NCBI GenBank assembly: GCA_965372135.1
Contig: CBDVBD010000132.1
Coordinates: 1-9,538 of the forward strand
DNA from: CBDVBD01 sp965372135
GTDB taxonomy: Bacteria > Electryoneota > RPQS01 > CBDVBD01
Direction of reading: 5' to 3'
DNA length: 9,538 nucleotides
Position numbers and translations under genes: made by a program. The notes under the pieces were generated by a model. It was not told the DNA's origin and made no database searches. It saw only the letters and a list, made by a program, of their open reading frames with translations. Shown piece by piece: positions 6,728-9,538 of this stretch. Numbering within the stretch: the first letter of the stretch is position 1; every line of letters starts with the position of its first letter.

Positions 6728-6946
6728 TAGGTCGGGTTCTGAATCCGGTCACCGCCGGATCATCCCGCCTTATGCTAACAGGTGCTTGCACCTGGAAGTC
6801 CGCCCACTGGCGGATCATCCCCGCACCCTCCCTTCTGTCATCCCGGACTTGATCCGGGATCCATCTGTATCTCCCCCCCGGTTCCCGGGGGGGACAAAGG
6901 GGGGGTCTTAATCCCTTTCACATTTGATCACTTGTCAACTTGTTAA
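6728..6946. repeat. Palindromic repeats upstream of the saccharopine dehydrogenase gene
   Basis: This spacer holds a TAGGTCGGGTT half-element (6728-6738) without its right arm; TCCGG/CCGGA (6744-6759); CAGGTGC-TT-GCACCTG (about 6780-6795); a TCCGCC/GGCGGA hairpin followed by ATCATCCCCGCA; ATCCCGGA/TCCGGGAT (a common REP-like palindrome, about 6840-6860); the fourth C/G-run element (6873-6905); and an octamer tract TGATCACT-TGTCAACT-TGTTAACT (6925-6948) that reaches the stop codon of the next gene. No gene is seen. Confidence 0.7.
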
Positions 6947-8398
6947 CTATTTCAATAGCACCATCTTCACCGTCGCACTCCGACCCCCACTAAAAAGCAT
7001 CGCAAAATATATCCCCGAACTCACATCCCCCCCATCCCATACTGCGTTGTGCGTTCCAGCCTGCTTCACCCCTTCAAACACTGTCCCCACCCGTTGCCCT
7101 AATACATTATAAACCACCAACCTCACCCGACCCGACCGCGGCAAACTATACCTCAACACCGTACTGGCATTAAACGGATTAGGATAGTTCTGCTCCAAAC
7201 TAAATTTCGCTGGCACCGGTTCAGAGGTTTCACTATCAATCCGAATCAACCAGACATCAGGACTACCAGGGCCATTGGGCATAATCTGTCCTACAACAAT
7301 ATATCCTCCATCGGTGGTCTGCTGAACGCTGTGGCCATAATCGTAATAACTTCCGCCGAAAGTGCGGTTCCACTGTTCGTTACCATTGGCATCGGTCTTG
7401 ATCAACCAGACATCCTCATGACCTTCGCCATAGGAAGATGTATATCCCGCGACGATATATCCTCCATCGTTTGTCTGCTGAACGCTATAGCCTTTATCAT
7501 GTTCACTTCCCCCGAAAGTGCGAGTCCACAGGTTGTCTCCATTGGCATCGGTCTTGATCAGCCTGACATCATAAGAACTGCCACCGCTAAAGAAATAAGT
7601 GGTTCCAATGATTATATATCCTCCATCGGAGGTCTGTCGTACGCTAAATCCATAATCAGTATTAAAATCATTTCTCCCGAAAATGCGTGTCCACAGGCTG
7701 TCCCCATTACCATCGGTTTTAATCAGCCAGACATCAGAAAAATTGACGCTATAGGAACATGTGCCACCGGCAATTATATATCCTCCATCACTGGTCTGTT
7801 GACAGCTTGAACCAAAGTCATTATCAAACCTTCCCCCGAAAGTGCGTGTCCACAGGCTGTCACCATTGGCATCGGTTTTGATCAGCCAAACGTCAGAATG
7901 ACCTTCGCTATAGGAACATGTGTTACCAGTAATGATGTATCCTCCATCGGTTGTTTGTTGTACATTCCCTACACCATCATCCCTACTTCCCCCAAAGGCT
8001 CTGTTCCACAATCTATCCCCATTAGCATCGGTCTTCAATAAATATATATCATTATGACATGGACCAAATTCATAGGTGTTTCCAGCTATAATATATCCCC
8101 CATCAGTGGTCTGTTGTACGCATCTACCATCATCTAAATCACTTTCATCAAACGTGCGTGTCCACAAAGTATCACCAGCATCATCAGTTTTGATCAGCCA
8201 AAAATCAGAACCACCGGCGCCGTAGGTCGATCCCACAATTACATATCCCCCATCGGTGGTCTGCTGAACGCTCCTGCCCACATCTACGCCACTTCCTCCA
8301 TAAGTGCGTGTCCACAAAGTATCGGGTTGTGCGAATACTGACGACATATTCATTGTTAATAATCCACCAAGCATTGCCATCAATAACACGGTTCTCAT
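6947..8398 (-). CDS. Secreted seven-repeat beta-propeller protein with T9SS C-terminal sorting domain
   Basis: The 483-residue protein has a signal peptide (1-23, cut after VFA). It then carries seven tandem repeats of about 50-54 residues (roughly 26-388) built on LWTRTFGGS...D.G.SVQQTTDGGYIIAG.T...DVWLIKTDANGD. Seven units of this kind should close a seven-bladed propeller. The first and last units are most divergent, and repeat 5 carries two inserted residues. A linker (SEPVPAKFSLEQ) leads to a type A sorting domain (about 400-483) with NYPNPFNASTVLRYSLP, VYNVLGQRV, a WDG..VSSGIYF core and the short basic-hydrophobic end KMVLLK. This signal directs export by PorU-type machinery, with cleavage and cell-surface attachment or release. 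None of the Por/Spr genes is here. GGGGAGG (about 8404-8410) lies 5 nt before the ATG. Its substrate or ligand is unknown. DNA of the repeats is also similar, at a period near 160 nt. Confidence 0.92.
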   Translation of the reverse strand: MRTVLLMAMLGGLLTMNMSSVFAQPDTLWTRTYGGSGVDVGRSVQQTTDGGYVIVGSTYGAGGSDFWLIKTDDAGDTLWTRTFDESDLDDGRCVQQTTDGGYIIAGNTYEFGPCHNDIYLLKTDANGDRLWNRAFGGSRDDGVGNVQQTTDGGYIITGNTCSYSEGHSDVWLIKTDANGDSLWTRTFGGRFDNDFGSSCQQTSDGGYIIAGGTCSYSVNFSDVWLIKTDGNGDSLWTRIFGRNDFNTDYGFSVRQTSDGGYIIIGTTYFFSGGSSYDVRLIKTDANGDNLWTRTFGGSEHDKGYSVQQTNDGGYIVAGYTSSYGEGHEDVWLIKTDANGNEQWNRTFGGSYYDYGHSVQQTTDGGYIVVGQIMPNGPGSPDVWLIRIDSETSEPVPAKFSLEQNYPNPFNASTVLRYSLPRSGRVRLVVYNVLGQRVGTVFEGVKQAGTHNAVWDGGDVSSGIYFAMLFSGGRSATVKMVLLK

Positions 8399-8445
8399 GT
8401 CAACCTCCCCGAATCAATCAATCCAAACCAACTCGTTAAATTCTT

Positions 8446-8608
8446 CCTCTGCGCCTCTGTAATCTTTGCGCGAGCCCTTCTTCCGTTTTGAATTTTGAAA
8501 TTCGAATTTGGTTTTATTTGTTTGGGATTTGGTGCTTCGGATTTCGAATTTAAACCTCTGCGCCTCTGCGAGCTCAGCGCGAGCTCTTCTTCCGTTTTGA
8601 ATTTTGAA
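8446..8608. repeat. Direct repeat pair CCTCTGCGCCTCTG
   Basis: CCTCTGCGCCTCTG occurs at 8446-8459 and again at 8555-8568. Each is followed by a GCGCGAGC...CTTCTTCCGTTTTGAATTTTGAA tract (to about 8499 and 8608), so the pair is a direct repeat of roughly 54 bp at 109-bp spacing. A TTTGTTTGGGATTTGGTGCTTCGGATTTCG tract lies between them, related to the tract at about 3143-3176. I see no gene in 8399-8612. Confidence 0.65.
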
Positions 8609-8995
8609 TTTCTTATGTGACTAAAGATTCGGATGTCGTTTTTACTATACTTGCTAAAATGTTGATGATATTATCATTCTCATCAAGATAGTCTTGTAAA
8701 GGTATTTCAACCAGGGCACTTTTCTGAAGTAATTGCAGCCAATATTCTGTTTCACGCGCTTCCTTTGAAGCTATGGACATCTTCGACACAAAATCTTTCC
8801 TGCTTTGAGCGGCACCGGCTTCCACAACATTCGCTCCGATACTGGTCCCACTTCTCAACAATTGTTTAGATATCACAAATTCTTTACTATCCCGAAGCAA
8901 TATATATAGCTTGATTATGTCCAATGCAAATTCAAAACTCTTATCCCTAATAATATTTTCTTTCATAAATATCCCCTAAATTCAAAATTCAAAAC
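8594..8995. repeat. 18-bp perfect inverted repeat bracketing the S23-type gene
   Basis: GTTTTGAATTTTGAATTT (8594-8611) is the exact reverse complement of AAATTCAAAATTCAAAAC (8978-8995). The four-helix-bundle gene fills almost all of the interval: its stop codon is one base inside the left arm, and its AGGGGA ribosome-binding site (8977-8972) is just inside the right arm. Both arms are built from the ATTCAAAATTC unit that is abundant nearby, so the pairing could be a by-product of that unit. Confidence 0.65.
8613..8966 (-). CDS. Four-helix-bundle protein of the S23/IVS family
   Basis: The 117-residue, all-helical, Cys-free protein matches the family first met as the S23 product of 23S rRNA intervening sequences and found in the diversity-generating retroelement accessory protein Avd. 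Visible hallmarks are KSFEFALDIIKLYILLRDSKEF (helix 1), the conserved ISKQLLRSGTSIGANVVEAGAAQSRKDFVSKMSIASKEARETEYWLQLL stretch (helices 2-3, about 32-80), and a last helix DENDNIINILASIVKT. RSGTSIGANV.E and A.KEA.ET.YWL are the diagnostic residues. These proteins form pentameric bundles; the role of stand-alone copies is unknown. AGGGGA lies 5 nt before the ATG. It sits within ATTCAAAATTC-type repeats, with an 18-bp inverted repeat at its two ends. It is not inside an rRNA gene here. Confidence 0.92.
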   Translation of the reverse strand: MKENIIRDKSFEFALDIIKLYILLRDSKEFVISKQLLRSGTSIGANVVEAGAAQSRKDFVSKMSIASKEARETEYWLQLLQKSALVEIPLQDYLDENDNIINILASIVKTTSESLVT

Positions 8996-9080
8996 TCAAA
9001 ATTCAAAATTTCTAAGGTCTTGTTTTTTCTGCCGGACTAACAATTCAAAATTCAAAACTCAAAATTCAAAATTTTCAAAG
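8978..9080. repeat. ATTCAAAATTC repeat unit, copy A, 3' of the SRP RNA
   Basis: Two ATTCAAAATTCAAAACTC runs surround a unique core, TCTAAGGTCTTGTTTTTTCT (9011-9030), followed by GCCGGACTAACAATT. The same arrangement recurs at 9412-9508. Together they form imperfect direct repeats of about 95 bp on both sides of the SRP RNA gene. The copy also supplies the right arm of the inverted repeat around the S23 gene. Confidence 0.75.
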
Positions 9081-9083
9081 GAA

Positions 9084-9353
9084 GGCTGTGCCCCGCCCTC
9101 GATCGCCAACCTCTCGTGCACGAATCGACGTCCGACTCATGCCAAGCAACCCTGCGGCACATAGAACTCGCGCTTACCGCTGCTACCTTCCGGTTCTGAC
9201 GGGGTTGGGTACGGTTCCATTGCACAGGACTCGACCGTCAACATCGTTCATCGATCGATTCCGAGCGTCGGGAGGATCTCCAGGCGGGTTTTCGGTCCCG
9301 CTTACGCGGATTTCGGGCTACAGGGCACCGCGAGCTCCCCACCTAGCACAGCC
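9084..9353 (-). ncRNA. ffs: Signal recognition particle RNA, long bacterial (Alu-domain) type
   Basis: The RNA scaffold of SRP targets nascent membrane and secreted proteins with Ffh and FtsY. On the minus strand the ends close perfectly: GGCUGUGC (9353-9346) with GCACAGCC (9091-9084). The 5' part GUGGGGAGCUCGCGGUGCCCUGU...AAUCCGCGUAAGCGGG is the Alu-type domain, as in Bacillus scRNA. The S-domain helix 8 is unmistakable: GUCAGAACCGGAAGGUAGCAGC (9200-9179) with a GGAA tetraloop (9191-9188) closed by CC/GG, which binds the Ffh M domain. The length of about 270 nt is that of the large bacterial SRP class and not of the 114-nt E. coli 4.5S RNA. The two ends are defined by the closing stem and could extend by a few bases. 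The gene is bracketed by direct A/T-rich repeats. Confidence 0.95.
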
Positions 9354-9411
9354 TTTAACCCTATCAACAACAAAATGTATTAAAACCTAGCGAGTATACG
9401 TCCCCCCCAAT

Positions 9412-9508
9412 AATTCAAAATTCAAAATTCAAAATTCAAAATTTCTTAAGGTTTGTTTTTCTGTCGGACTTACAATTTAAAATTCAACATTCAAAATTCA
9501 AAATTTCT
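9412..9508. repeat. ATTCAAAATTC repeat unit, copy B, between tRNA-Ala and SRP RNA
   Basis: This stretch contains ATTCAAAATTCAAAATTC runs around the core TTCTTAAGGTTTGTTTTTCT (9443-9462) and GTCGGACTTACAATT. It corresponds position by position to copy A at 8978-9080. On the minus strand it begins 8 nt beyond the tRNA 3' end, as copy A begins about 4 nt beyond the SRP RNA 3' end. Confidence 0.75.
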
Positions 9509-9515
9509 GAAACCG

Positions 9516-9538
9516 TGGAGCTGAGCGGGCTCGAACCG
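9516..9538 (-). tRNA. tRNA-Ala, 3' end only (gene continues beyond the window)
   Basis: Read on the minus strand, CGG-TTCGAGC-CCGCT is a T-arm (the 5' part of its stem is cut by the window edge). It is followed by the acceptor strand CAGCTCC (9523-9517) and discriminator A (9516). U70 in that acceptor strand would pair with G3 as the G3:U70 alanine identity element, and the AGCGG/CCGCT T-stem is typical of bacterial tRNA-Ala. The next bases are CGG, so the CCA tail is not encoded. The anticodon is outside the window, so the alanine call is an inference from the acceptor and T-arm. Confidence 0.8.

Noticed and set aside
7331..7810. Plus-strand open reading frame within the propeller gene
   Set aside because: It is the antisense of the repeated blades and mirrors their periodicity. 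The minus-strand frame has a signal peptide, ribosome-binding site and sorting domain.
8613..8966. Diversity-generating retroelement accessory protein (Avd)
   Set aside because: The four-helix-bundle family fits, but there is no reverse transcriptase, template repeat or variable repeat in the window.
9088..9390. Plus-strand open reading frame over the SRP RNA
   Set aside because: It is antisense to a clearly folded SRP RNA with the conserved tetraloop helix. Its Arg/Pro-rich translation has no protein character.
8978..9508. CRISPR array from the ATTCAAAATTC repeats
   Set aside because: The unit is an 8- to 10-base simple repeat without unique spacers of constant length, and no cas genes are present.

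Overview
All supported genes in this window lie on the minus strand. The window appears to come from an uncultured or little-studied bacterium of the Fibrobacteres-Chlorobi-Bacteroidetes (FCB) superphylum or a neighbouring candidate phylum. The evidence is a secreted protein with a C-terminal type IX secretion (T9SS) sorting domain, a lysine-pathway saccharopine dehydrogenase of the LYS9 type, and intergenic regions packed with palindromic and A/T-rich repeats. Zixibacteria, KSB1 or Latescibacteria-like lineages are possible, but this is inference from gene style and I cannot fix the phylum.

In transcription order (right to left): the 3' end of a tRNA-Ala (9516-9538); a long, Alu-domain-containing bacterial SRP RNA (9084-9353); a four-helix-bundle S23/IVS-type protein (8613-8966); a secreted seven-repeat beta-propeller protein with a T9SS tail (6947-8398); a saccharopine dehydrogenase-like enzyme (5374-6702); dnaX (3333-4979); ybaB (2692-3024); recR (2096-2689); a small lipoprotein (832-1311); and a small secreted protein (198-728).

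The informational core is SRP RNA, dnaX, ybaB and recR. That order is also known from Bacillus. dnaX encodes the clamp-loader subunit tau/gamma, ybaB a nucleoid-associated protein, and recR a RecFOR recombination mediator. Here SRP RNA and dnaX are separated by about 4.1 kb carrying three unrelated genes, and dnaX and ybaB are separated by about 300 bp of repeats. Only ybaB and recR keep tight operon spacing (2 nt).

The gene-poor gaps (1312-2095, 3025-3332, 4980-5373, 6706-6946, 8399-8612, 8967-9083, 9354-9515) hold several recurring small repeat families: GTAGGTCRGG palindromes, TCCGCC/GGCGGA hairpins, ATCCCCGC/GCGGGGAT palindromes, a C6/G6-aacaaaa-G6 element in four same-strand copies, an octamer TTGYYAAC-type tract, and ATTCAAAATTC tracts. 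The last family brackets the S23 gene with an 18-bp inverted repeat and the SRP RNA with roughly 95-bp direct repeats. No complete new multi-gene system is visible. The best leads are these repeat-bracketed cassettes inside an otherwise conserved locus, and the complementary leader and trailer of the 198-728 gene.
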